Shown piece after piece: positions 14,710 to 23,284 of a DNA stretch of 29,867 nt (the stretch's first letter is position 1; each line of letters starts with the position of its first letter). Origin of the DNA: Clostridia bacterium (GTDB taxonomy: Bacteria > Bacillota > Clostridia > Christensenellales > Aristaeellaceae); contig JAEDIV010000008.1 of NCBI GenBank assembly GCA_016296675.1, forward strand, positions 1 to 29,867. The letters are read 5' to 3'. The notes under the pieces are model-generated. The model had not been told where the DNA came from and ran no database searches. It saw nothing but the letters and a program-made list of their open reading frames with translations. The position numbers and the translations under genes were made by a program.

Positions 14710-17700
14710 GTGCATTCCCACCTTCATTCAGATAAAGATTCAGCTGATACATGTTTTTCTCAAGTTCTGTCAGCGCTTCCTGCCTGCGGGCTTCGCTGTT
14801 AAAAAGATCCTGAAGCGCGCCTTCGCCCGTTTCCTTGGACCGGGCGGTATCAAAAAAAGTCTGCATGCCGGAAAAAAGCGCAATATTCTTCATCCGCTCC
14901 GGCTGCCACATATCTTCTTCGCCAACGGCATGCGGCGCGCAGACCACCTGATACAGCTGAACGGCTACAACCGCGTCCGCCTTGATCAGGCCGATGAATG
15001 CCGCCTTGAATTCCGGACAGAAACGCATCAGCCGGTCGCTTTCTCTCCACGCATAATACAGTTTTTCCGCTTCCCTGTAAACCTCGCTGCATTCATCGGA
15101 AAACAGAATCAGCTTTTTCGCGTTTTCTCCGTCAAACGGCAGCTGCGACCAGGAAACCACTTCGCCGTCCGTTTTCAGCATTTCCTCCAGATAGCGAATG
15201 TACAGCGCCTTATGGCGTCCGCCGGTTGTCGGAATAACGGACACATTTTCCTTTTCTTCCTCTTCCAAAAGCACTTTGTATTGATCGGCGGGCTCCATCG
15301 TTTTTTTCTTGATTTCCCCGGATTTTTCCGCGTCCATGCGTTCGAGCGTTTTGGCAAGCGACAGTTTCGAAAGATCCAGAATCGCATCCGATTCATCCGT
15401 ATCGTCCGCTTCTCTCCACTCGAGCCATTCGCCCATGACCGGCAGAACGCACTCTTCAATATAGCCAAATTCATCCATCGGATACTGTTTTCCCTTAAGT
15501 CCCCTGATGACTGCTTTGAAGTCCTCGTTTTCACGTTTGTCCAAAAACCCTTCCGGATAAATCAGGCCGTCTTCCAGGAGACGGGCAAGGCTGTCATACA
15601 CCTGGCCAAACTCCGTATAGCCGCCCACCGCATAGGAAAGGCATTTTTCCGCCGTCTGATCATCGTAAGGGATCTTTGGGATTTCCACTTTGATGATGTA
15701 ATCTTTAAACCATTTCTGATAGGAAAAATACGCACCCGACAAAACAAGCAGAAAAACAACCGACCACGCGCAAGCCGCCAGACGTTTTCGCTTGCCAATG
15801 CGTTTTTCGTTTTCCTTATGCGCTTTTGAAAGATACTCCCCGATTCTGGCATGAGCAATTTTTATGCTGCCGCCTGCGCGGACAATGAGGCCCATGCGGT
15901 GAACGAGGATTTCATGAACGATTTCGCCGTAAAACGCATCTTCCGAATCCATAATGATATCGTCTCTATGGCCGATCCACATGGGAAACGCACGGGAGAG
16001 ATTTTTGCTCTTAAGCGTTTTTCTCGCTTTTTTGACGCACTCAAACGCATCCTTTTCGAGGAGCACGCCGCCCGATTTTTCCATCCGGCGTGCAAGCGCG
16101 CAAAGAACATACAAAACCGCAGCGTCGATCCGGTACTTTTGCCCTTCGTCATCGCCAAGCGCATCCTTCTCTTTTTCAAGAAGCGATGCGATATATGCGT
16201 TCAGGAGGTCGTCTTCGTCGTTTACAGAAAGCTGACTTCCTCTCTGGGACGCGCGGATAAACACGGAAAGCATGAGCGGCGTTTTCAGCGCCGAACGCAT
16301 TTTTTCGCTCTCAGGCATCAGAAAACCGCTTTTTCCAAGCGCAGTTTGAATATCCTTTTCCGTCAGATCCGAAAGATGCATGCGCGTAAAGCCGATTCTT
16401 TCTTCGTCCGCGCGGCCGGTAACCAGAATGCGAAGACCGGGAAGTTTTGAAAGAAGCGCAATTTCCTGATACAAAAGCGAAGTATCGCCCGTCGCCTCGT
16501 TAAGGCCGTCCAGCAGGAGAATCAGAACCGGCTGATCGCCGCCTTTGGTCTTAAGCGGCGAAGCCAGAAGCGCCTTAAGCGCATGGCGCGCGCCGTCGTA
16601 GGTTGCGGTTTCCTCGGTGAAGCGAAGGGATTTCAAAATCTCATCCGTCAGAAAATCCGCCTTCCCGCTCATTTTCCCGGCGAGCGACAAATACATCTGC
16701 GCCGGCATGGCTGGCGAATACTTCTTTGAAAGTTCGAGCGCGCTTTTTAAAAGCAGCGTGGTTTTGCCCATACCGCCGCCGGATACGACAAATGCGCTTT
16801 CGCCCTGTTCGCTGACAAACTTATCAAGAAACTCGCGCATTTCCATGCTTTCCCCGCCGTCATCCGTAAGGCGCACAGGAAACAGGCCGTCGTTTTCCGT
16901 AAGATATGCATAAAACGGGTTCTCGCGCGTCAGCTTACAAATGCTTTTTTTGCCTGCTTCCCAGAGCGCCGCATGCGTAACGCCCAGCATATCGATTCTG
17001 TGCATGAGCTCTTGAAACGCTTGACGCATTTCACCGATATTCAGATATCTTCTGCCCGGAAGCGCATTCAGGCCTTTTTTAAGAATCGCGGCGGCCTGCG
17101 CCTGCACCGTCTCGGGCGCGTCCTTTAAAAGAAACGCATCTTTGATATCCGGCGGATTTTTCTGAAGGGTTTCCATCATCGTAAGCGGGCGGTTCATGAG
17201 CATGGCAAAAAAGACCGCCGCCACGGAATACAGATCCGAGCTCCACGAAACGGCAAAGCGGTTTTTATTGACCACTTCAGGCGATGTGAACCCCTGTTTT
17301 ACGGAAAAATAGGTTTCTTCCCCAAAGCGGATCTCTTCCGGAGAAAAAACGCTGTTAAAGTCAATCAGCATGCATCTTTCGTTTTCACCCTTGCCGACAA
17401 TGAGGATATTGTCGGGGCTGATGTCCAGATGCAGAAGGTTCGATTCATGAAACGCCGAAAGCGCATCCAGAAGCGAAAGCATGCGCCGCGTGAGAATTTT
17501 AAGCGTTTTCGGTTTTTCAGAGGCGCTTATATCCCTTCCGCCGGATTCCGACAGCACAGTATACAGCGTTCCGTTCAAAAAAAACGTGTTTACATTCCCG
17601 CCGATTTTGTCGGGATACCGTTCAGCAAGCGCAAGATGCGCTTTGTTTCCGCGCTCAAAAGACTGTTTGTGAAGATTGAAAATCTCCTGCGCTTCGGGCA

Positions 17701-17926
17701 AAACGACGATGCTGCCCGAGTCATCTCTATAAATCTGCCCCTTCGGATGAAAGGGAAAAAGCTCCTTTACAAGGACGCTGTGCACGGCGTTATCCGTGTG
17801 CGCGTCCTTATAGGAGCCTTTGTATACAATTGCGTTGGAGCCCTGTCCGAGCACGGATGTAATTTCAATATCCATGCCCGGAAAGCACAGTTTCGCTCCT
17901 TTTTCCAGCGCGTTTCTCAAAATCAT
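14702..17926 (-). CDS. Membrane-bound Ser/Thr kinase-NACHT (STAND ATPase) fusion protein
   Basis: A 1074-aa multidomain protein. Residues about 15-310: protein kinase fold with glycine loop LGQGSNAIVYKG (26-37), ATP lysine K54 (VLVKEL), catalytic loop HLDISPDN (166-173, Asp168), DFN (189-191) in place of DFG, TSPEV in place of APE and a DLYSVAAVFF helix. Residues about 360-560: NACHT/STAND ATPase with Walker A GGGMGKTT (383-390), Walker B LILLLDGLNEA with the DGLNE acidic box, and TGRAD (503-507). Residues 717-736 form one membrane span after a basic KRIGKRKR stretch, so kinase and ATPase face the cytosol and the last 335 residues face outside. The catalytic residues appear intact. It sits 79 bp after the 366-aa gene and overlaps the secreted-protein gene. 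ATG follows GGAGG. Role: sensor-effector signalling, possibly defence; unproven. Confidence 0.9.
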   Translation of the reverse strand: MILRNALEKGAKLCFPGMDIEITSVLGQGSNAIVYKGSYKDAHTDNAVHSVLVKELFPFHPKGQIYRDDSGSIVVLPEAQEIFNLHKQSFERGNKAHLALAERYPDKIGGNVNTFFLNGTLYTVLSESGGRDISASEKPKTLKILTRRMLSLLDALSAFHESNLLHLDISPDNILIVGKGENERCMLIDFNSVFSPEEIRFGEETYFSVKQGFTSPEVVNKNRFAVSWSSDLYSVAAVFFAMLMNRPLTMMETLQKNPPDIKDAFLLKDAPETVQAQAAAILKKGLNALPGRRYLNIGEMRQAFQELMHRIDMLGVTHAALWEAGKKSICKLTRENPFYAYLTENDGLFPVRLTDDGGESMEMREFLDKFVSEQGESAFVVSGGGMGKTTLLLKSALELSKKYSPAMPAQMYLSLAGKMSGKADFLTDEILKSLRFTEETATYDGARHALKALLASPLKTKGGDQPVLILLLDGLNEATGDTSLLYQEIALLSKLPGLRILVTGRADEERIGFTRMHLSDLTEKDIQTALGKSGFLMPESEKMRSALKTPLMLSVFIRASQRGSQLSVNDEDDLLNAYIASLLEKEKDALGDDEGQKYRIDAAVLYVLCALARRMEKSGGVLLEKDAFECVKKARKTLKSKNLSRAFPMWIGHRDDIIMDSEDAFYGEIVHEILVHRMGLIVRAGGSIKIAHARIGEYLSKAHKENEKRIGKRKRLAACAWSVVFLLVLSGAYFSYQKWFKDYIIKVEIPKIPYDDQTAEKCLSYAVGGYTEFGQVYDSLARLLEDGLIYPEGFLDKRENEDFKAVIRGLKGKQYPMDEFGYIEECVLPVMGEWLEWREADDTDESDAILDLSKLSLAKTLERMDAEKSGEIKKKTMEPADQYKVLLEEEEKENVSVIPTTGGRHKALYIRYLEEMLKTDGEVVSWSQLPFDGENAKKLILFSDECSEVYREAEKLYYAWRESDRLMRFCPEFKAAFIGLIKADAVVAVQLYQVVCAPHAVGEEDMWQPERMKNIALFSGMQTFFDTARSKETGEGALQDLFNSEARRQEALTELEKNMYQLNLYLNEGGNARD

Positions 17927-18005
17927 CTATCCTGTCCTCCGTTCCGGTTTCCCGTATCCTTTTTCATGCATACAGGATACCTAACGGGCGCATTAAAACT
18001 TGAAA

Positions 18006-19106
18006 TCAGTTTCCGTCGGGATACAATTCGGACAAGAAGGACGCAAACCTATCGTCCACATCAAAAATATCCTCGGCGCACATGGCGTACATCGTCATCC
18101 AGTCAAATCGGTTTCTGGGATCAAGCTTCATAAAACCGCACGAGGAGAGCATGAGGTTGAGCCTCGCAACCGCATCGGCAAACACCTCGTCGCGCGTGAG
18201 CTCCTCATCGTCGTCAAAGTCGTAATCCTCCTCCGCGTCGCCGCCGTTGGTGGCAAGGAAAAGAAGAATGAGTACCTTTCGTGTGACGTCGGTCTGTCTT
18301 GACTTCATGCGGGAAAGCGTGGTTTCATCCGGCCAATCGGCTTTGATGAATTTCTGCGCTTCACTCAGATTTTCCTTTTTACCCTTTGCGCCGGCGGGTA
18401 CGCTTTTTCTGTACAGATAGCTGTCCAGAACGTCCCTGACCGACATGGCCTTTTCATCATCAAGTCCGTCGGTAATGCCGGCGTCTTCCAGCATCCCGAT
18501 ATACTCCATAAACAGATGATAGGCGGTGTTATGGAATTTCCCGAGCATGGGAAGCGTCTTATCGACATAGGCGATCAGCTCGTTTTCATCGGCAATCGAA
18601 AGCACGTCGCCCTTGATCAGACTCGTCGCAATATCGGTGTTCCCGTTTTCGCTGCCCGTTTCCTTCGGCATGCGCTCATAAAGCGATTTCGCTTCTGAAA
18701 AACTCATACCCTTTGAAAGCGCGTAGGCAAAAACGAGCTCCTGGATGTCTCTGTAGTGAATGCCCTCCTCGGTCACCATGGAAATGAATCTGTCTGCGTC
18801 CTCAAGGGAAAGAGAAAGAACGAACGCAAGCTCAAACGCATCCGCCTTCGACACGGACTGCGTTCTTCCGTTGAGCCAGTTGCGGATTTTTTTGTCCACC
18901 GCGTCAAACTTCGCTTCCGGATGGTTTTCGCAAAGCCCGTTTGTCAGAACTTTTCTTAAGTCGCGTCCGTAGGCAAAGGCGTCCAGTTTGTCCCGAAAGC
19001 TTCTGAATTTCGCGCCTTCCTCCAAAAGCTGAACCGCCTCTGATATGCTCATCGGATCTTTCACACGGTTAAACATCATGCGGCTCATCTCGGTCATGTG
19101 TTCCAT
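18006..19106 (-). CDS. Soluble helical protein encoded before the kinase-NACHT gene
   Basis: A 366-aa protein without signal peptide or membrane span. Residues about 30-110 form a compact helical region (KFRSFRDKLDAF, DAVDKKIRNWLNGRTQSVSK, AFELAFVLSLSLEDADRFI) that has the feel of a helix-turn-helix or death-fold-like adaptor. The rest is helical (GIHYRDIQELVFAYALSKGM), with a very acidic loop near 310 (EEDYDFDDDEE). I cannot name the family. ATG at 19106 follows AGGAGGAG with 8-nt spacing. It begins 28 bp after the MATE stop and ends 79 bp before the kinase-NACHT start; a weak GTATCC/GGATAC hairpin without a T-run lies in that gap. It is a candidate regulator or kinase substrate of the module. 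Confidence 0.82.
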   Translation of the reverse strand: MEHMTEMSRMMFNRVKDPMSISEAVQLLEEGAKFRSFRDKLDAFAYGRDLRKVLTNGLCENHPEAKFDAVDKKIRNWLNGRTQSVSKADAFELAFVLSLSLEDADRFISMVTEEGIHYRDIQELVFAYALSKGMSFSEAKSLYERMPKETGSENGNTDIATSLIKGDVLSIADENELIAYVDKTLPMLGKFHNTAYHLFMEYIGMLEDAGITDGLDDEKAMSVRDVLDSYLYRKSVPAGAKGKKENLSEAQKFIKADWPDETTLSRMKSRQTDVTRKVLILLFLATNGGDAEEDYDFDDDEELTRDEVFADAVARLNLMLSSCGFMKLDPRNRFDWMTMYAMCAEDIFDVDDRFASFLSELYPDGN

Positions 19107-19134
19107 GATATCTCCTCCTGAATAGGCAGGTTTT

Positions 19135-20502
19135 TCAGTCGTTTCTCGTTACATTCTGGATCCACTTGTCGCCCCTTAAGCGGAAAAACGCAATGATCCA
19201 CTTAAAGCACTGGTCGATGCGCGAGGCGAGGAAGACGATGGGACCCGGCAGACGGAAGACGATGGCGGATAAGAACATGCATGGAAGAACGATCAGCCAG
19301 CCGCAGATCATATCGACCTTGGCGACAAAGCGGCTGTCGCCCGCGCCTCTGTTGATGCCGACAAAGCACGAAGCGTGATAGCTCGTTCCCATCAGGGTCA
19401 CAGCACCGATGGCAATCATTAAGGCGGAAAGGCGGTAGACCTCAGGATCCGACGCGGAGTTGTAAAGCGCGGTAAACGGCTTTCTCAAAACAAATACCAA
19501 GGCCGCCATGATAACGCCGATCACGGCAAACATGATCTGAATCGTTTTGGAATATTCCTTCGCCGTTTCAACATCGCCCTTGCCGACCGCTTTTCCGACC
19601 ACGACGCACGCGCCGCCGGCCAGAGCAAAGGTAAACATCGTGCCCAGATTCATCATGGCGCCGGTGATGGCGTTTGCGGAAATGAATTCCTTTGCCATCT
19701 GGCCGATGATCGCAGCCTTTAATAGGCCCACAAGCGCCCACTGCATATCGGTAAAGCCGACAGGAAGGCCGTATTTGGCATAATCTTTGAAAAGCACCTT
19801 GTCAAAGGAGCTAAGCTGGCGGGGTCTGATATCGAGCACCTTCTGAACGCGGAAGGTGTAGAACCACACAATGATCGTTTCAACGATGCGCGTTAAAAGC
19901 GTAGCCAGCGCTGCGCCTTGAACGCCCATCGGTGCAAGGCCCAGTTTTCCGAAAATGAATACATAGTTAAGGCCAATATTGACAAACAGGGAAGCAATCG
20001 ATACATACAAAGTGACGCGCACAACTTCGACCGATCTGAGCATACCGGTCAGGGCGGTGGTCACGGCAAAGGGAACGTAGCTGAAACACACAATTGCAAA
20101 ATAGTCGCGCGCAAGCTGCGTTACATCGCCCCCGTCGCCCTTTAAGATCAGGCGGATAATGGTATTCGGAAACAAAAGCGCAGACAGACAGAACATGAGC
20201 GACACGCCCACGGAAATCAGAAATACAATGGAAAAGATGCGCTTGATGCGCTCCATGTCCTTTTTGCCCCAGTACTGCGCAATCAGAACGCTCGACCCGC
20301 TGACAAGACCGGAAACCGTCGCGGTAAAAAACGCAGTCAGCGCATTGATCTGCGAAACAGCGGACTGCGCAGAAACGCCGGAGCCGATATAGGACACCAT
20401 GATATCATCCGCGACCACGACCAGAAAGCTCACCAGCGATGAAAACGCCGCCGGAAGCGATATGCGGAAAATGGTCTTATAAAAATTCCGATCCTTGACC
20501 AT
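19135..20502 (-). CDS. MATE family multidrug/drug-Na+ antiporter
   Basis: A 455-aa inner-membrane transporter of the MATE family with about 12 predicted helices. Landmarks: the N-terminal RISLPAAFSSLVSFLVVVAD with MVSYIGSGVSAQSAVSQINA, a central GLNYVFIFGKLGLAPMGVQG and the matching second half starting GLPVGFTDMQWALVGL. The length is that of the family. The frame extends 13 codons upstream, but ATG at 20502 (MVKDRNFYKTIFRI) follows AAGGGGC at proper spacing and starts where homologues do. Substrate is not predictable from sequence. The 366-aa gene follows after 28 bp, so it may be transcribed together with the kinase-NACHT module. A gap of 102 bp separates it from the MBL-fold gene upstream, without a clear terminator. 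Confidence 0.93.
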   Translation of the reverse strand: MVKDRNFYKTIFRISLPAAFSSLVSFLVVVADDIMVSYIGSGVSAQSAVSQINALTAFFTATVSGLVSGSSVLIAQYWGKKDMERIKRIFSIVFLISVGVSLMFCLSALLFPNTIIRLILKGDGGDVTQLARDYFAIVCFSYVPFAVTTALTGMLRSVEVVRVTLYVSIASLFVNIGLNYVFIFGKLGLAPMGVQGAALATLLTRIVETIIVWFYTFRVQKVLDIRPRQLSSFDKVLFKDYAKYGLPVGFTDMQWALVGLLKAAIIGQMAKEFISANAITGAMMNLGTMFTFALAGGACVVVGKAVGKGDVETAKEYSKTIQIMFAVIGVIMAALVFVLRKPFTALYNSASDPEVYRLSALMIAIGAVTLMGTSYHASCFVGINRGAGDSRFVAKVDMICGWLIVLPCMFLSAIVFRLPGPIVFLASRIDQCFKWIIAFFRLRGDKWIQNVTRND

Positions 20503-20604
20503 ATGTATTGCCCCTTTGATGTGTATTGACCCAAAAAGCAAGGGATCCCGGTTTTGCCAAAGCCCGCCTTATGCAAAGGAGCCCCTTACAAGCAAACCCA
20601 TTCT

Positions 20605-21339
20605 TTATTTCTTCGTATCAAACACCATGCCGTCATAGGCGATGATGAGTTCGTTTCCAAGCTTCTTTTCGTTTTCCTCAAGCGTTTTCTGATTGGGATG
20701 AAGCGTCCGGGCAAGGTGAGTGACGATGACGGGCGCATTTTCTTTTAAAAGCTTTGCCCCGACGAGCGCTTTTTTCATGTTTCTCACCATGGGGAGCGTG
20801 TTGTGCTCAAATACGCGCCAGTCATTGGGCAGCTGATCGCCCACCGTGCCGTCAAAAATCGCGGCGTCCAGCGGCTCTCCCTTTTTGATGGCATGATATG
20901 CGCCGTTTAAAAGCCATGCGCCGTCGGTTGCATACAAAACGCGCTCGCCGTTTTTTTCGAGAATATAGATCAGCGTCTGCTCGCCCTTTCGGGATGTGGA
21001 ATGATTGGCCGGAAGCGGAAGAATCGTAAATCCCGCCGTTTCAAACGGCACATAGGGCGTAAGCGGCTTGGCTTCGCATTCGTCCGCCCAGCTCTTTTCG
21101 CAAAAGCTTTCCAGCGGGCAAACCTGATCCTTGAACGCTTTATCAAAGTGATCCGCATGGCTGTGGGTAAAGATCATGGCGGGCACATTCTTAACCGTAT
21201 CCAGATCTTCAATGATAGACTCCGTTCCGTCAATCAGAAGGGAATTGTCTACAAGCGTAGAGGTAAACCGCCTTTTTTCAGGCGCGTCCGAATGCTTCGG
21301 ATAATCCGCCGCGCCCGTTCCGAGAAAGTGAAATTTCAT
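20605..21339 (-). CDS. MBL-fold metallo-hydrolase (PhnP-like)
   Basis: A 244-aa metallo-beta-lactamase-fold enzyme. The N-terminus MKFHFLGTGAADYP is the usual first strand of PhnP/RNase Z-like members. THSHADHFD (58-66) supplies the HxHxDH metal ligands; PANHSTS, YATDGAWLL and VTHLART supply further histidine and aspartate ligands. The likely activity is hydrolysis of a phosphodiester or ester; the substrate is unknown and no phosphonate genes adjoin. ATG at 21339 follows AAGGAG. It begins 12 bp after the GH35 gene, so the two are co-transcribed. Confidence 0.88.
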   Translation of the reverse strand: MKFHFLGTGAADYPKHSDAPEKRRFTSTLVDNSLLIDGTESIIEDLDTVKNVPAMIFTHSHADHFDKAFKDQVCPLESFCEKSWADECEAKPLTPYVPFETAGFTILPLPANHSTSRKGEQTLIYILEKNGERVLYATDGAWLLNGAYHAIKKGEPLDAAIFDGTVGDQLPNDWRVFEHNTLPMVRNMKKALVGAKLLKENAPVIVTHLARTLHPNQKTLEENEKKLGNELIIAYDGMVFDTKK

Positions 21340-21351
21340 TTGACTGTCTCC

Positions 21352-23106
21352 TTATCCGATGTCCATCTGATCGTCAAGGAACGCTTCCGCTTTTTCAAAG
21401 CCGTCCAGTTCCAGAACCGTAAGCTCGTTCATGCCCTTTTTAAGGAAAGGCGCAGGCAGATAGGCGCTCTTCTGCGGGCCGATCTCCCAGTGGCGGGAGA
21501 GGGGCTTGCCGTTGATGAAAATGACGCCTTTTTTGAAGCCCGGAAGCTTCACGAAGGTATCTTCCGGCTTCTCCCCTGCGTCAAAAGTGCTTGACAGGAA
21601 CACGGGCGTTCCGTCAAAGGGCGCAACTTCCTCCTTAAAGGGAAGAAGGGATACATCGTCCATCGGCATGGTCACGGCATCCCAGCCATAGAGGAACTGC
21701 TGGCCGAGGCGCACGCCTTCAGTAATGCCCTTTGGGTCTTTCAGATACGGGCCATAGTTGATCCTGCCCATATTTTCAACAAGGATATCGAGTTTCACGC
21801 CTTCCTTCGGGATGGAAAAACGGACGGATGCTTCCTTGTCGTTTCTGTACTGAATGCCCATAAACTTTCCGTCCACAAAGATATGCGCGCGGTCGCGGAC
21901 TTCCTGGATATACAGCGTGTTCTCCTCGCGCGGGCCTTTGACGGATGCAGAATACAGGATAAAGCCGTAGCCCTGATCCAGTTTCTCCATGGGAACGGGA
22001 TTTGCGATACGGTGCTTTTTGCCAAGAACATTCAGCGCATCGAAAAGCTTTACGGATTTCGTAAAGACAACTTTTCCGTACTTTGCCTTGAGCGACGGCG
22101 CAAATTCGGGCGCAACGGCTTTTCCTTCCATTTCGGCCAGCGTTTGATTGAACAGGCAGTATTTTTCCGTGATATCGCCGCATTCGTTCAGAGGCGCGTC
22201 GTCGTCATAGCTGGAAATCGTGGGCTGATAGTCGAATTTGGCCGGGCAGTTTGCGCCGTTCATGAAGCCGAAATTCGTGCCGCCGTGGAACATATAGGAG
22301 GAAACAGAGCCGCCCTCTGACAGGATTTCGCGCAGCGCTTCATCGGCCACTTTCGGCTCTCTTGCATGATGCTCCTCTCCCCAATGATCAAACCAGCCGT
22401 TCCAGAACTCGGTGCACATGAGGGGGCCGTCGGGCTGATAGCGGCGGAGGGAGGCAAACTGGCTCTTCGCACGCGAGCCGAAATTGACGGTCTTGTGAAC
22501 TTTAGGAAGCGTTCCGCCGGTCAGCATAAAGTCGCTGTCGCCGTCGGAGGTGAAAAGCGGAACATCGATACCGCGGCTTTCAAGGCCGTTTTTGACATAT
22601 GTCAGATATTCATCGTCGTCGCCGTAGCTTCCGTATTCATTTTCCACCTGAATCATCAATACGTTTCCGCCGCGGGTGATCTGCTTTTCGGCAATGCGCG
22701 GAATCAGATGGTCAAAATATGCGTCGACATGCTTAAGATACGCACGATCTGCGCAGCGCAGGGAAAGATCATACTTCAAAAGCCACCACGGAAGCGCGCC
22801 GAATTCCCATTCGGAGCAAATATACGGGCCGGGTCGCACGATCGCCCACAAGCCGATTTCCTTTGCAAGATCCAAAAAAGCACCAAGATCCAGCATGCCG
22901 GAATAATCAAATTCGTTCTCCGTCGGCATGTGCGCATTCCATGCCACATACGTTTCCACAGTATTGAAGCCGCAGGCCTTGAGCTTTAAAAGGCGGTCGC
23001 GCCAATATTCGCGCGGAACTCTGAAATAATGGATCGCGCCGGCAAGTACTTTAAAGGGCGCATCATTCAAATAGAAACCGTCTTTTCTGATTTCAAAAAT
23101 ACCCAT
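21352..23106 (-). CDS. GH35 beta-galactosidase
   Basis: A 584-aa glycoside hydrolase family 35 enzyme that releases terminal beta-galactose. The N-terminal TIM barrel (about 1-310) starts LAGAIHYFRVPREYWRDRL, carries RPGPYICSEWEFGALPWWL, the acid/base glutamate in QVENEYGSYG (Glu157) and the nucleophile in CTEFWNGWFDHWGE (Glu233), then SSYMFHGGTNFGFMNG. Beta domains follow. No signal peptide is present, so it works inside the cell on imported oligosaccharides. The frame is open 48 codons further upstream, but that part overlaps the promoter at 23143-23171; ATG at 23106 after AAGGGG is the start. It is divergent from a GH32 gene and is followed by the MBL-fold gene. Confidence 0.95.
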   Translation of the reverse strand: MGIFEIRKDGFYLNDAPFKVLAGAIHYFRVPREYWRDRLLKLKACGFNTVETYVAWNAHMPTENEFDYSGMLDLGAFLDLAKEIGLWAIVRPGPYICSEWEFGALPWWLLKYDLSLRCADRAYLKHVDAYFDHLIPRIAEKQITRGGNVLMIQVENEYGSYGDDDEYLTYVKNGLESRGIDVPLFTSDGDSDFMLTGGTLPKVHKTVNFGSRAKSQFASLRRYQPDGPLMCTEFWNGWFDHWGEEHHAREPKVADEALREILSEGGSVSSYMFHGGTNFGFMNGANCPAKFDYQPTISSYDDDAPLNECGDITEKYCLFNQTLAEMEGKAVAPEFAPSLKAKYGKVVFTKSVKLFDALNVLGKKHRIANPVPMEKLDQGYGFILYSASVKGPREENTLYIQEVRDRAHIFVDGKFMGIQYRNDKEASVRFSIPKEGVKLDILVENMGRINYGPYLKDPKGITEGVRLGQQFLYGWDAVTMPMDDVSLLPFKEEVAPFDGTPVFLSSTFDAGEKPEDTFVKLPGFKKGVIFINGKPLSRHWEIGPQKSAYLPAPFLKKGMNELTVLELDGFEKAEAFLDDQMDIG

Positions 23107-23142
23107 ATGCTCTCTTCCCCTTTTCGCCAACTTATTGACGTT

Positions 23143-23171
23143 ATTATAACATTTCGCCCTCATAGGGGCAA
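23143..23171 (-). promoter_or_regulatory. Sigma-A promoter of the GH35 gene
   Basis: Minus strand TTGCCC (23166-23171), 17-bp spacer, TATAAT (23143-23148). It predicts a leader of about 30 nt. Confidence 0.7.
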
Positions 23172-23234
23172 TAGCATTCCAAAATAAAAACTTCCTTATA
23201 TATGCAAAATCTTTTTTCTTGCGCGCCCTTGCCC

Positions 23235-23263
23235 TTGATATCAAAGTCAATTGGGTTTATAAT
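23235..23263 (+). promoter_or_regulatory. Sigma-A promoter of the GH32 gene
   Basis: TTGATA (23235-23240), 17-bp spacer, TATAAT (23258-23263). The predicted start near 23270 is at the AGGAGGG ribosome binding site, so the leader is very short. The -35 region includes the palindrome TTGATATCAA (23235-23244), a possible operator. Confidence 0.75.
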
Positions 23264-23284
23264 GAACAAAAGGAGGGATGAAAC

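Noticed and set aside
14930..15829. 299-aa open frame opposite the kinase-NACHT gene
   Set aside because: Antisense shadow; rich in F, R and H as expected from the opposite strand of this gene.
22366..22989. 207-aa open frame opposite GH35
   Set aside because: Antisense shadow within the TIM-barrel coding region; no start signal.
23107..23250. 48-codon N-terminal extension of the GH35 protein
   Set aside because: It crosses the promoter at 23143-23171 and does not look like GH35; the ATG at 23106 has a ribosome binding site.
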